Assembly (NCBI RefSeq): GCF_014207135.1
Contig: NZ_JACHCC010000001.1
Span: 62,001-126,000, forward strand
Source of the DNA: Pedobacter cryoconitis
GTDB lineage: Bacteria; Bacteroidota; Bacteroidia; Sphingobacteriales; Sphingobacteriaceae
Reading direction: 5' to 3'
DNA: 64,000 nucleotides
A model generated the notes under the pieces. It was given only the letters and a program-made list of their open reading frames with translations. It made no database searches and was not told the origin of the DNA. The position numbers were made by a program, and so were the translations under genes. Each line of letters opens with the position of its first letter. Within the stretch, counting starts at the first letter, position 1. This document shows positions 1-8,499 of the stretch, one piece after another.

Positions 1-28
1 TACAATGTGCTACCAAACATAAAACTAT

Positions 29-1024
29 ATGAAATTAGTATCCTACAAAACAGAAGACAGAGAACATCTTGGTGTTTTCATCAACGGACATATCTATAAT
101 TTGAATTCCTGCGATAAGCAGATTCCAAATGATATGAACGGATTTCTAAAAGATTCAGAAGTACTGATGGAACGGGCTTTAGCAATTGATGCCAAAATTA
201 AATCCGGCGAAATTGAACCTAAAGAAGAAGCGTTTTATGAGGTTGTAGCTCCGGTTCCACATCCAAGCTCCTGCAGGGACGGTTACGCTTTCCGCCAGCA
301 TGTAGCTGCGGCACGCAGAAACCGGAAGGTAGATATGATTGCCGAATTTGATCAGTACCCTATATTTTATTTTACTAACCATAACGCTATTCAGGGACCT
401 GGTGAGATTGAATGTATGCCAGATCATTTCCAGAAACTTGATTTTGAGCTGGAAGTAGCGATTGTAATAGGTAAAAAAGGAAGAAATATTAAGGCCGCTG
501 AAGCAGATGCCTATATCGCAGGTTATATGATCATGAATGACATGAGTGCGAGGACACTGCAGATGGAAGAAATGTTATTAAACCTGGGCCCGGCAAAAGG
601 AAAAGATTTTTCTACTGTTATAGGTCCATGGCTGGTAACTCCTGATGAACTGGAAGAATATAAAACAGCACCTAAAGCAGGTCATACAGGAAATAGTTAT
701 AAACTGGAAATGAGCTGTACTGTAAATGGAAAACAGGTCTCATCGGGTAATATGGCGGATATGGACTGGACGTTTGCTGAAATTATTGAACGTTGTGCTT
801 ACGGAGTTGATATTTTACCAGGAGATGTCATTGGTTCCGGTACTGTCGGTACCGGCTGTTTCCTTGAACTGAATGGTACAGGACTATTAAACAATCCTGA
901 TTTTAAGCCACAATGGTTACAGGATGGAGATGTTGTTGAGATGGAGATTACAGGTCTTGGCCGTTTGAGTAATACTATCCGTAAAGTGGATACTGATTTT
1001 TCTATTTTAGCCTTGAAAAAATAA
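29..1024 (+). CDS. fumarylacetoacetate hydrolase (FAH) family protein
   Basis: This 331-residue protein belongs to the FAH superfamily, which cleaves or hydrates beta-keto acids with a bound divalent metal. The family signature is visible: a DFELEVAIVIG strand carrying the metal-binding glutamates (residues about 138-148), a DMSAR segment near residue 171, and a C-terminal GDVIGSGTVGTG turn. Its length suits stand-alone fumarylacetoacetase-like enzymes of Bacteroidota. The stop codon shares one base with the ATG of the flavin reductase-like gene that follows, so the two are translationally coupled. With the phenylalanine hydroxylase 4 kb away, a role in the last steps of tyrosine/homogentisate breakdown is a reasonable inference, but the exact substrate cannot be read from the sequence. 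Confidence 0.85.
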   Translation: MKLVSYKTEDREHLGVFINGHIYNLNSCDKQIPNDMNGFLKDSEVLMERALAIDAKIKSGEIEPKEEAFYEVVAPVPHPSSCRDGYAFRQHVAAARRNRKVDMIAEFDQYPIFYFTNHNAIQGPGEIECMPDHFQKLDFELEVAIVIGKKGRNIKAAEADAYIAGYMIMNDMSARTLQMEEMLLNLGPAKGKDFSTVIGPWLVTPDELEEYKTAPKAGHTGNSYKLEMSCTVNGKQVSSGNMADMDWTFAEIIERCAYGVDILPGDVIGSGTVGTGCFLELNGTGLLNNPDFKPQWLQDGDVVEMEITGLGRLSNTIRKVDTDFSILALKK

Positions 1025-1917
1025 TGCTGACAGTTAAAACTTCAGATTTGAGTCCGGCGCAACTGCAAAATTATTTGCAATATGCAGTTGCGCCAAGACC
1101 GATATGTTTTGCAACGACAATTGACAAAGAGGGGAATATTAATTTAAGCCCCTTTAGCTTTTTCAATATGTTCAGTACCAACCCTCCATTATGTATTTTT
1201 TCTCCTGCAAGAAGGGTACGTGACAATACGACAAAGCATACCCTTGAAAATATTCTGGAAGTCAAGGAATGTGTAATTAATATCGTAAACTATCCAATGG
1301 TTCAGCAGACCAGTCTGGCTAGTACTGAATATGCCAAAGGGGTAAATGAATTTGAAAAGGCTGGTTTTACCATGCTTCCTTCACAACTGGTTAAACCGCC
1401 ACGTGTAGCAGAAGCTCCTGTACAGATGGAGTGTATAGTTACAGAAGTGATCCATCTGGGAAACAATCCCGGTGCAGGGAACCTGATCCTGGCAGAGATA
1501 AAACTGATCCATATTCAGGAAGAGATTCTGGATGAAGACGGGAAAATTGATCAGGCAAAGATTGATCTGGTTGCCCGGCTGGGAGGAGACTGGTACTGTC
1601 GTGTAACTGCTGATAATCTTTTTAAAGTAGCTAAGCCATTAACTACCCTGGGTATTGGAGTTGATGCCCTTCCTAAAGGAGTAAGGAATTCTTATGTATT
1701 GAGTGGTAATGATCTGGGGATGTTGGGAAATATAGAAAATGTTCCTTCTGAAGAAGAAATCGACCTGGTGAGAAATATGCCTGCTGTAAAGGAAGTGCTG
1801 GATGCAACTATTGGTGATGCCGTAAATCGTCAGCGTGAATTGCATGAACTGGCTAAAACTATGCTGGAACAGGGCGAGGTATCGGATGCCCTGAAAGTTG
1901 TATTGCTGGAAAGCTAG
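1024..1917 (+). CDS. flavin reductase-like FMN-binding split-barrel protein
   Basis: A 297-residue protein whose first 200 residues look like the flavin reductase-like domain: APRPICFATT near the start, then LSPFSFFNMFSTNPP, typical of the FMN-binding split barrel. Such proteins bind FMN and may reduce flavin or act on small aromatic compounds. The C-terminal 90 residues are an extension of unknown role. The ATG overlaps the stop of the FAH-family gene by one base, so both are probably one operon. A homogentisate-pathway link is inferred only from the neighbours. Its stop codon shares CTAG with the stop of the convergent NlpC/P60 gene. Confidence 0.8.
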   Translation: MLTVKTSDLSPAQLQNYLQYAVAPRPICFATTIDKEGNINLSPFSFFNMFSTNPPLCIFSPARRVRDNTTKHTLENILEVKECVINIVNYPMVQQTSLASTEYAKGVNEFEKAGFTMLPSQLVKPPRVAEAPVQMECIVTEVIHLGNNPGAGNLILAEIKLIHIQEEILDEDGKIDQAKIDLVARLGGDWYCRVTADNLFKVAKPLTTLGIGVDALPKGVRNSYVLSGNDLGMLGNIENVPSEEEIDLVRNMPAVKEVLDATIGDAVNRQRELHELAKTMLEQGEVSDALKVVLLES

Positions 1918-2429
1918 AGAATACTTACCGCTCTCATCAGACGGCTTTTGTAATAAGGATTAAGTGTAGTAATAGTTACACCATGTGCTTTACCGGAGGT
2001 AGAATGGATAAATTGTATCGTATCTCCGGTAATACTTGCTATAATTCCAACATGTCCTACCACCCGTCTTCTGGGATTGGTACCTGTGAATATAAGGACA
2101 TCACCAACTTTTGCATTTTCCAGCTTTACAGGAGTGCCTGTCTGATTAAATTCTGTAGAAGAACGTGGTACGTTAACACCAAAATTGTGGAATACATAAC
2201 TGACAAAACCCGAACAGTCAAATCCTATCGATGGATTGCTGCTTGCATATCTGTAAGGGATACCGATTAGAGTTTTTGCGAAATCTATTAATTGGTTGGA
2301 GGTCTTGTTTTGTGAAAAATGAACAAGCATTTTATTGAGCAGGTCCTGGTATTTGACAGGGACCGTCTGCGATTGACCAGTGCTGGCAAAAAGAACTACG
2401 AAGCAGAATGATAAAAATATTTTCTTCAT
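1914..2429 (-). CDS. secreted NlpC/P60 family cell-wall hydrolase
   Basis: A 171-residue exported protein with an N-terminal signal peptide (about 20 residues ending near GQSQ) followed by an NlpC/P60 domain. The catalytic cysteine lies in FDCSGFVSYVF, the catalytic histidine in RVVGHVGIIAS, and a third polar residue in the following HSTSG segment. Members cleave gamma-D-glutamyl-diaminopimelate bonds in peptidoglycan. It is a minimal enzyme with no SH3 domain, unlike the second NlpC/P60 gene at 53.3 kb. It stands alone on the minus strand, its stop overlapping that of the upstream plus-strand gene. Confidence 0.88.
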   Translation of the reverse strand: MKKIFLSFCFVVLFASTGQSQTVPVKYQDLLNKMLVHFSQNKTSNQLIDFAKTLIGIPYRYASSNPSIGFDCSGFVSYVFHNFGVNVPRSSTEFNQTGTPVKLENAKVGDVLIFTGTNPRRRVVGHVGIIASITGDTIQFIHSTSGKAHGVTITTLNPYYKSRLMRAVSIL

Positions 2430-2561
2430 ATATCGGTCGCTAAGTTATTAAAATATTTTACAAAGCAATATAAAATTAAGTTGGTCGCTTTGAGATAAGA
2501 CCCTATGGATATATCGGCCTGATAAAAAATTGAGGGATTTATAAATATTGAATTTGTATTG

Positions 2562-3620
2562 ATGAAAAATTGCGATCTTGGCAGAATTAATCATCTTAAA
2601 GCTCATCAATTGAAGTATTCATTTATTTTTTTAACTGCCATTGTGTTTATGACCAATGTTTCTTATGGTCAAGACAATAATATTTTTCAGGCAGGTGGTA
2701 ATGTTGGTATTGGAACGACAGGCCCAACAACAAGGTTACAGGTTAGCGGGACATTAAGTGCTGTTGATCTTGCGAATGCCCTGGGCACATCTACACCTGT
2801 TATTTTTGGAAGTGTCAGTAATGCATATCCTACATTTGGAGTTTCCATGAACCATGTGGTTGAAGATCCGGGTACAAACGTTTATGGAATGGCTCTGCTG
2901 TCTACTGACAGTTATTTAACGGGACGTACTGAGAAGGTGAGAATTACCGGTAGCGGAAATGTGGGGATAGGAACGAAGACACCAAATACAAAATTACAGG
3001 TTAGCGGGACATTAAGTGCTATTGATCTTGTAAGTACCCTTGGTGCATCAACGCCTGTTATTTATGGCAGTATTGGTGGGGCATATCCTGGCTGGGGAGT
3101 TTCTATTAATCATGTGGTTGAAGATGTTGGCTCTAATCACTATGGTATGGCCCTGCTTACAACGGATAATTTTCTGACAGGGCGTACAGAGAAAATGAGA
3201 ATTGCTGCTAACGGAAATGTTGGGATCGGTACTGCGGCACCAGATTCAAAACTTTCTGTTAATGGAGTAATTCATTCAAAATCGGTTAAAGTTGATATGA
3301 ACAACTGGCCTGATTATGTATTTAAACCAAAGTATGATTTGCTTACTTTAAATGAAGTTAAAAGTTACATTATAAAGAATCAGCATTTGCCAGAAATGCC
3401 TTCGGCTGTGGAAATTGAAACGAATGGTTTAAATCTGGGTGATATGAATAAGCTGTTGACGAAAAAGGTGGAAGAACTGACACTTTATCTGCTGGAAAAA
3501 GATACAGAAGTCAGTACATTAAAATCAGACCTCGGTTCATTGGAGAAAAGATATAGTGACCAGCAAAGTCAGCTCAATGCTATAAAAGATATGTTAGACC
3601 AACTCAAAAAAGCTAAATAA
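2562..3620 (+). CDS. secreted fibre-like protein with two 86-residue repeats and C-terminal coiled coil
   Basis: An exported protein of about 352 residues. The signal peptide is preceded by a long N-terminal stretch and ends near SYGQ. The body has two tandem 86-residue modules, each opening with NVGIGT and ending with LTGRTEK.RI; a third NVGIGT opens the C-terminal part. The C-terminus carries the WPDYVFKP motif and LPEMPSA, then a predicted coiled coil rich in K, E and L. Proteins with this C-terminus are common in Bacteroidota and are often annotated tail-fibre-like; surface or trimeric-fibre roles are inferred. The preceding TTG (2559) directly abuts the ATG; I chose the ATG. A shorter paralog lies 470 bp downstream. 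Confidence 0.75.
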   Translation: MKNCDLGRINHLKAHQLKYSFIFLTAIVFMTNVSYGQDNNIFQAGGNVGIGTTGPTTRLQVSGTLSAVDLANALGTSTPVIFGSVSNAYPTFGVSMNHVVEDPGTNVYGMALLSTDSYLTGRTEKVRITGSGNVGIGTKTPNTKLQVSGTLSAIDLVSTLGASTPVIYGSIGGAYPGWGVSINHVVEDVGSNHYGMALLTTDNFLTGRTEKMRIAANGNVGIGTAAPDSKLSVNGVIHSKSVKVDMNNWPDYVFKPKYDLLTLNEVKSYIIKNQHLPEMPSAVEIETNGLNLGDMNKLLTKKVEELTLYLLEKDTEVSTLKSDLGSLEKRYSDQQSQLNAIKDMLDQLKKAK

Positions 3621-3689
3621 CCAGTCAGTTCCGGCTATCAAAAATGTTACCGGTATGCGGGTTATATTCAGGTCTTTATATTTAAATTC

Positions 3690-4025
3690 ATGTTTATGAA
3701 AACATATAAAAATTATCTGTTTATTATAACAATTTTTTGCTTTTTACTGGCCTCATGTGCGCTCCCTGTAACTTATTTGGGTGACCGGCTTACGCCGACA
3801 TCATCTATTGATTTTTTCTATTCGGCCCACGATGTCAAAACTAATTATAAAGTTATTGGTCACCTGGTTTGCAATAACGTCAGAGAAAGTCAGGTGAAAC
3901 AATCACTAATTGAATATGGAAAAAAAATAGGAGCAGATGCTATTGTTCTTCTCGGAACCAGCGCTAACGGAGATATCCAAGCTGGCATTGTTAATGCAGA
4001 TGCACTGAAGTATATTAAAGAATAA
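3690..4025 (+). CDS. small putative lipoprotein
   Basis: A 111-residue protein with a hydrophobic N-terminus and a lipobox (FLLASC) placing the lipidated cysteine near residue 22, so it is probably anchored in an outer or inner membrane. The rest has a mixed alpha/beta look with VIGHLVCNN and KKIGADAIVLLG, reminiscent of small lipoproteins that sort with heavy-metal-binding-type folds, but I do not recognise the family. A second ATG at 3696 gives an equally good signal peptide and may be the true start. It lies between the two fibre-like paralogs and may be co-transcribed with them. Confidence 0.7.
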   Translation: MFMKTYKNYLFIITIFCFLLASCALPVTYLGDRLTPTSSIDFFYSAHDVKTNYKVIGHLVCNNVRESQVKQSLIEYGKKIGADAIVLLGTSANGDIQAGIVNADALKYIKE

Positions 4026-4091
4026 TCTTGTAAAGTTCTTCTACATTTATTATTTAATATAATTAAGGATAATATTAAATAATAGATCTTA

Positions 4092-4613
4092 GTGAAATTA
4101 ACAATCATAAAGATCAGAAAATTGAAGAACCTATTTATTTTTTTAACAGCAGTAACCTTCACAATTAATACCTCTCATGCCCAGAATAATATTTTTTCTG
4201 TAAATGGTAATGTTGGTATTGGAACTACAACACCAGATGAAAAACTTGCAGTTAATGGAGTGATCCATTCCAAAGAAGTAAGAGTTGATCTAAAGGCCTG
4301 GCCTGATTATGTTTTTAAGCCGAGGTATAATCTCCTTACTTTGAATGAGGTTAAGACCTTTGTTGAACAGAATCATCATTTACCAGAGATGCCTTCGGCA
4401 CAGGAGGTCGAAACCAAAGATTTGAAATTAGGTGAAATAAATACACTCCTGACTAAAAAAGTCGAGGAATTAACACTCTATTTATTTGAAAAGGATGCTG
4501 AGGTAACTACGCTGAAATCCAACTTTGATTCGTTGGAGAAAAAATATCAGGATCAGCAAAATCAGCTCCATGCTATAAAAGATATGTTGGACCAGCTCAA
4601 AAAAGGCAAGTAA
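4092..4613 (+). CDS. secreted fibre-like protein, short paralog
   Basis: A 173-residue secreted protein, the short paralog of the gene at 2562. The signal peptide ends near TSHAQ. One NVGIGTTTP segment leads straight into the conserved C-terminal block (VNGVIHSKEV, WPDYVFKP, HLPEMPSA, LTKKVEELTLYL) and a final coiled coil (KDMLDQLKKGK). It lacks the 86-residue repeats that the longer paralog has twice, so the pair differ mainly in repeat number. The start is GTG; no ATG precedes the signal peptide. The stop codon sits in the loop of a small terminator shared with the convergent SDR gene. Confidence 0.75.
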   Translation: MKLTIIKIRKLKNLFIFLTAVTFTINTSHAQNNIFSVNGNVGIGTTTPDEKLAVNGVIHSKEVRVDLKAWPDYVFKPRYNLLTLNEVKTFVEQNHHLPEMPSAQEVETKDLKLGEINTLLTKKVEELTLYLFEKDAEVTTLKSNFDSLEKKYQDQQNQLHAIKDMLDQLKKGK

Positions 4614-4622
4614 TTGCCTTTT
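4601..4622. terminator. compact bidirectional terminator spanning both stop codons
   Basis: AAAAGGCAA and TTGCCTTTT form a 9-bp stem around a GTAA loop. The plus-strand stop TAA lies at the loop/stem edge and the minus-strand stop of the SDR gene lies in the distal arm. The flanking A and T runs serve both directions. Confidence 0.7.
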
Positions 4623-5322
4623 AGGGTGTAGTCACCGCAACCGGAAGAATCTTCCCATTGAAGAATTTATGTCCTGTTTTTGCAAAGTCGGCAACGTATT
4701 TTCCCATTTCAAAAGCCATTACCGGAGATTGATACCCAGGGAATGCCTGTTCAAGCATTTCAGTTTGTGCCGAACCCAGGGCCAGGCAATTTACCTTTAT
4801 GCCCAAATCTGCCAGCTCAAAAGCCAGGCATTCAGTTAAAGTATGCAATGCACCTTTACTGGAAGAATATGCAGCAAGTCCCGGGAATTTAATACTTCCC
4901 TGAAAGCCACCCATACTGCCTATATTTACAATATGACTTTCTTTGTGCATTAAAGGAACCAGGTTTTTAATCATATTAAAATGACCAGTTACATTACTCT
5001 GAAACATCTCATTTAAATCCGCAGCAGAGGTCTCTAAGAATGGCTTGTTGATTAAAGCACCTGCATTATTGATCAGGACGTCCACGGTACCCAGTCTCTC
5101 TCTTAGAAAAGGTACTAATGCTGCATAATCATCATTTACAATATCAAATTCGACAGGTAATAAGGTGCAGTCCGGGTTAATCCCCCGGGCAATTTCCAAT
5201 AACTTTCTTAGTTTGTCTGCCGAGCGGGCAATACATACTACTTTATTCTCTGTCTGTAGCGTAAATTCTAAGGCAGCTTCAAAACCTATTCCGCTGCTTG
5301 CACCTGTTAATACAATATTCAT
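4621..5322 (-). CDS. SDR family oxidoreductase
   Basis: A 233-residue short-chain dehydrogenase/reductase. The nucleotide-binding TGASSGIG motif is at residues 6-13, NNAG near residue 87, and the catalytic Y-x3-K in AAYSSSKGALHTL near residues 154-158. The gene starts 2 bp after the stop of the phenylalanine hydroxylase gene, so they are almost certainly co-transcribed. Aromatic amino acid hydroxylases need a reduced pterin, and known dihydropteridine reductases are SDR proteins, so this enzyme may recycle that cofactor; this is inferred from position, not from any specific motif. A generic carbonyl reductase is the alternative. Confidence 0.85.
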   Translation of the reverse strand: MNIVLTGASSGIGFEAALEFTLQTENKVVCIARSADKLRKLLEIARGINPDCTLLPVEFDIVNDDYAALVPFLRERLGTVDVLINNAGALINKPFLETSAADLNEMFQSNVTGHFNMIKNLVPLMHKESHIVNIGSMGGFQGSIKFPGLAAYSSSKGALHTLTECLAFELADLGIKVNCLALGSAQTEMLEQAFPGYQSPVMAFEMGKYVADFAKTGHKFFNGKILPVAVTTP

Positions 5323-5324
5323 GT

Positions 5325-7109
5325 TTAATCTTCTTCTGTAATCAACTGAGTAACTGGGTTCGCAATTACATGCAGCCCGTCATTAATCAGTTTTTGATGA
5401 TGAGGTTCGGCCAGGGCCTTTGTTTCCAGGTAATTCCTGATCTCTTTTTCCAATTCGGGATGCGACCCTTTATAATGAGTTATTTCCAGGATTTCAAGTA
5501 AACTAAGCCAATCCTGTGGATAAGTTGTTTTTATAGTGCCGAATAAGGAGGGTAATTGCTCTTCACCATTTCCGCTTTCCCTGATCTGCCTTATATTTTT
5601 GTAGATATCATGCAATTGCGTAGTAGCTTCATCGTAAATAACCTTTTCTGTTTGTTTTTCGCTGATATAGGTGATTTCTTCATAAGCGTCTTTATCCGCT
5701 GCCCCGTTAAACACAGATACAATTTTCTCTCCGACAGCCATATCATAAGTTCCCCATTCCGGCTGGAAGAGTATATTTCCACTACTTTCTTTAACTGTAC
5801 ATTCTTCAAATGCAATCAGGATGATCTGATTATTATGCTTATAGATCTTTTTCACTAAACCACTAACATTTATACCACTCTCAAAAGTCAGTTCAGTGAG
5901 ATTGTTTTCTTTAATGCCAATTGCATCCAGTTCTTCATCACTAAAGTTTTCAAGTGCTGTTACTGAGTTTTTTAACTTTCCTACCGGAGATGAAAAACCA
6001 TCTTTATGGTATTGTTTACCATGACCTTCCAGTTGTTTATCAGCAACTGATAAGGCCGAAGGTCCCGAGGTTTTGATAAAGGTAAGCTCCCCAGATCCGT
6101 TCAATCCCATATCGCTGAATACACCAGTTACCTGCAAGCCTGAACTATATACCGCAGTCGCTGCATTTTTTGAATCTATAGCTTTATTTATGCTCTCGGT
6201 ACCACCTTTCCTAAATGACATTGTATCAGCAAATTGTTCCAGTACATCTATCAGATTCTGAAAAGTTTCTGTAACAAAAAGCTGAGGTTGTGTTTTAGTG
6301 ATGTCGTAGCTGTAATTAATAGTATCTATGGTGTAAGGAATCTTTTTTACATTCTCCTTCATACAGCTTGAGCTTTCCCCTATAGAGGAAAGAAGACCAG
6401 CACCATAGATCTTTGGATCAGAAAGTGTACCGATCAAACCATATTCTACTGTCCACCAATGTAATCTGCTCAGTAAAGCCATTTCCGAAGGTTCACCCAT
6501 ATTGGCCGATATATGTTGTAAGCGTTCTTCTGCTCTGGCGATCTCAAACTCAGGAATTTCGACAGCTTCTTTTAAAATAGAAAGTTCACGGATAGCCTCA
6601 TATAGTTCGAAGTCTTTTGCCGAAAACATAGCTTTTGCACCTATAGAACCAAAATAACTCAGGTAATTATTGTAATCCGCATCCGCGATAATAGGAGCAT
6701 GACCTGCCGATTCATGGATAATATCCGGTGCCGGCGTATATTCGATATGGTTAATCTGACGAATGTCTGCTGCAATTACCAATACCCGGTAAGCCTGGTA
6801 TTCCATGAAAGCTGCGGGAGGGATAAATCCATCTACAGTTACTGCACCCCAGCCTAGTTTTGCAAGGTTGTTGTTCATGGTTTGCAGATCAGGGATATAT
6901 TCGATGCTTAGTCCTGCACGTTGTAAACCCTTGATATACGGATAGTAAGCAACATCTTTTAAATAACTGTAATTCTGACGCATTACATAACGCCACACCG
7001 CCTGATCAACTGGCGTGTATTTAGCATAGTTCTGATCTACGATAAATTGCCTCAGATGTTTAGGTAATTTTGTTACCTGGGGGTTGTTAAAGTCATTAAA
7101 ATCGCTCAT
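5325..7109 (-). CDS. phhA: aromatic amino acid (phenylalanine) hydroxylase with long C-terminal extension
   Basis: A 594-residue protein. Residues about 10-300 form the non-heme-iron aromatic amino acid hydroxylase domain, which uses tetrahydropterin and oxygen to turn phenylalanine into tyrosine. The iron ligands are visible as H132 and H137 in IIHESAGHAP, and E222 in WWTVEYGL. The spacing between the histidines and the glutamate is about 40 residues longer than in short bacterial enzymes. Residues 300-594 are a C-terminal extension without a motif I recognise; bacterial enzymes such as that of Chromobacterium are only about 300 residues. No N-terminal ACT domain is present. It heads an operon with the SDR gene. 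Substrate choice (Phe versus Tyr or Trp) cannot be settled from sequence. Confidence 0.88.
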   Translation of the reverse strand: MSDFNDFNNPQVTKLPKHLRQFIVDQNYAKYTPVDQAVWRYVMRQNYSYLKDVAYYPYIKGLQRAGLSIEYIPDLQTMNNNLAKLGWGAVTVDGFIPPAAFMEYQAYRVLVIAADIRQINHIEYTPAPDIIHESAGHAPIIADADYNNYLSYFGSIGAKAMFSAKDFELYEAIRELSILKEAVEIPEFEIARAEERLQHISANMGEPSEMALLSRLHWWTVEYGLIGTLSDPKIYGAGLLSSIGESSSCMKENVKKIPYTIDTINYSYDITKTQPQLFVTETFQNLIDVLEQFADTMSFRKGGTESINKAIDSKNAATAVYSSGLQVTGVFSDMGLNGSGELTFIKTSGPSALSVADKQLEGHGKQYHKDGFSSPVGKLKNSVTALENFSDEELDAIGIKENNLTELTFESGINVSGLVKKIYKHNNQIILIAFEECTVKESSGNILFQPEWGTYDMAVGEKIVSVFNGAADKDAYEEITYISEKQTEKVIYDEATTQLHDIYKNIRQIRESGNGEEQLPSLFGTIKTTYPQDWLSLLEILEITHYKGSHPELEKEIRNYLETKALAEPHHQKLINDGLHVIANPVTQLITEED

Positions 7110-7192
7110 TGCCTTTTATATTTGATATTTGCTAAGATAAGGTTGAAATACGATTTATCAAGAAAACCGTAATGCTTTTACTTCTGTGTGAT

Positions 7193-7672
7193 TTATTTTT
7201 TAACCTTGAAAGAGAAGTGTTTTTGGGTGAAATAGCTGAATATAGCCAGAATAACTGTACATATAATTTTAGCCACGGTTGCATAAACATGGAAGGTTTC
7301 TACCAATACTTTCAGCATGGCAAAGTTAAGCAGAATGTTTGTAGCGAACACAGTACCATACCTGAATAATTGTATTCTTCCTTTGAGCTGCGACTGTGTA
7401 AATACAAGATACTTATTCAGTATAAAACCGATCAGAAAGCTAATAAAGGATTCTATAATCAGTGCTGCTACAGGAGCGGTAATCATTCCTGGAGGAAAAG
7501 GAAGATTGACGTGCTGCTGATGTAAAATGTAGTTATAGACAATATAATAAACAACAATACCTGCCGCAGCATTTGTACCACCTGAAATGATATATCTGAA
7601 AGTATGAACGGAGACCCAGCGCGAAAACGGGGGGTAGAAAAAATCTATAAATTTGAGTACGGCTTTACGCAT
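7193..7672 (-). CDS. GtrA family membrane protein
   Basis: A 159-residue integral membrane protein with about four hydrophobic segments and the GtrA-type pattern: FRYIISGGTNAAAG near residue 25, an ESFISFLIGFILNKYLVF block near residue 75, and a final YFTQKHFSF near the C-terminus. GtrA-like proteins are thought to help flip lipid-linked sugars across the inner membrane for surface polysaccharide decoration. No glycosyltransferase lies next to it, so its specific partner is unknown. It is transcribed alone on the minus strand between the CAP-domain gene and the hydroxylase operon. Confidence 0.85.
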   Translation of the reverse strand: MRKAVLKFIDFFYPPFSRWVSVHTFRYIISGGTNAAAGIVVYYIVYNYILHQQHVNLPFPPGMITAPVAALIIESFISFLIGFILNKYLVFTQSQLKGRIQLFRYGTVFATNILLNFAMLKVLVETFHVYATVAKIICTVILAIFSYFTQKHFSFKVKK

Positions 7673-7741
7673 GCAGGGTTAAAATCTGTAATAGCGGGCA
7701 ATTTAGGGATTGATATTCAATATCGAAAATAACAGGTCATT

Positions 7742-8428
7742 TTAACGTGCCGGAGGAGCAGAAATAAAATCAATAACAGCACAGTATTTGTATCCCGGAT
7801 GGGTACCGATATTTACACCGACCAGGCTTAAATTATAATTTGTACCGAGTATGGTTTTCCGGTGTCCAAGATCAGGAACATTTTTATCCAGCAGTAGCAT
7901 ACAGACATTAGCTAGTCCTTTAGAAAAGCCAAAGGCCAGATTTTCTGCCATTGCCCTTCGGGGATAAAATTTTGAAATCCGGTCTGATACCGTACGGCCA
8001 TCACTCGAATTATGCCCTGCAAGATTATGCTTCTTCAGATCTTTGGCATGTTGCTGAGCCACCCAGGTAAGCGTTTCATCCGGGCTGAAAAGCGTCAGAT
8101 CTTTAATATCTTTAAGATCCTTTTCCAACCCGCGGTAGTATTTATCTTTCCGGTTAATCTTCAGCTCATTATAATTACTGTATTGCTGCATATCGATATT
8201 ATAGGCATCAGCAAACTCCTGGAAATAGGTGTTGAAAAATTTCTCTCCATCGGTGCGTGCCAGGTTCATATAGAAGATGATGCTTTTTTCTTCATCATTT
8301 AGATAGCTGATGTTTTTTGCTGTATTCGCATTTTCAAGTTCCTGTGCTGACCATGTCCTGCCTGACTGTGCTTTTGAGATACCTGAATTAAAAACGAAAA
8401 AAAGAATGACCAGAGGGATGAATTTCAT
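7742..8428 (-). CDS. secreted CAP-domain (SCP/PR-1-like) protein
   Basis: A 228-residue protein with a signal peptide ending near SKAQ. The mature part resembles the CAP superfamily: IIFYMNLARTDGEKF near residue 50, WVAQQHAKDL with HNSSDGRT (the first conserved histidine region) and AMAENLAFGF (conserved glutamate region), then DLGHRKTIL carrying the second histidine. CAP proteins are small secreted proteins with varied or unknown roles in bacteria. It is divergently oriented from the secreted protein gene at 8500, with a 71-bp shared upstream region. Confidence 0.85.
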   Translation of the reverse strand: MKFIPLVILFFVFNSGISKAQSGRTWSAQELENANTAKNISYLNDEEKSIIFYMNLARTDGEKFFNTYFQEFADAYNIDMQQYSNYNELKINRKDKYYRGLEKDLKDIKDLTLFSPDETLTWVAQQHAKDLKKHNLAGHNSSDGRTVSDRISKFYPRRAMAENLAFGFSKGLANVCMLLLDKNVPDLGHRKTILGTNYNLSLVGVNIGTHPGYKYCAVIDFISAPPAR

Positions 8429-8473
8429 GTTAGGATTAACGTCAGTAAATGTGTTTTAATATGATATAAAATC

Positions 8474-8481
8474 TAAATTTG
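8474..8481 (+). promoter_or_regulatory. -7 box TAAATTTG
   Basis: A match to the Bacteroidota TAnnTTTG -7 element, 18 nt before the ATG at 8500. It contains the TTG (8479) that could be taken as an earlier start, which argues for the ATG. Confidence 0.55.
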
Positions 8482-8499
8482 GAAAGATTAAATCAGGTT

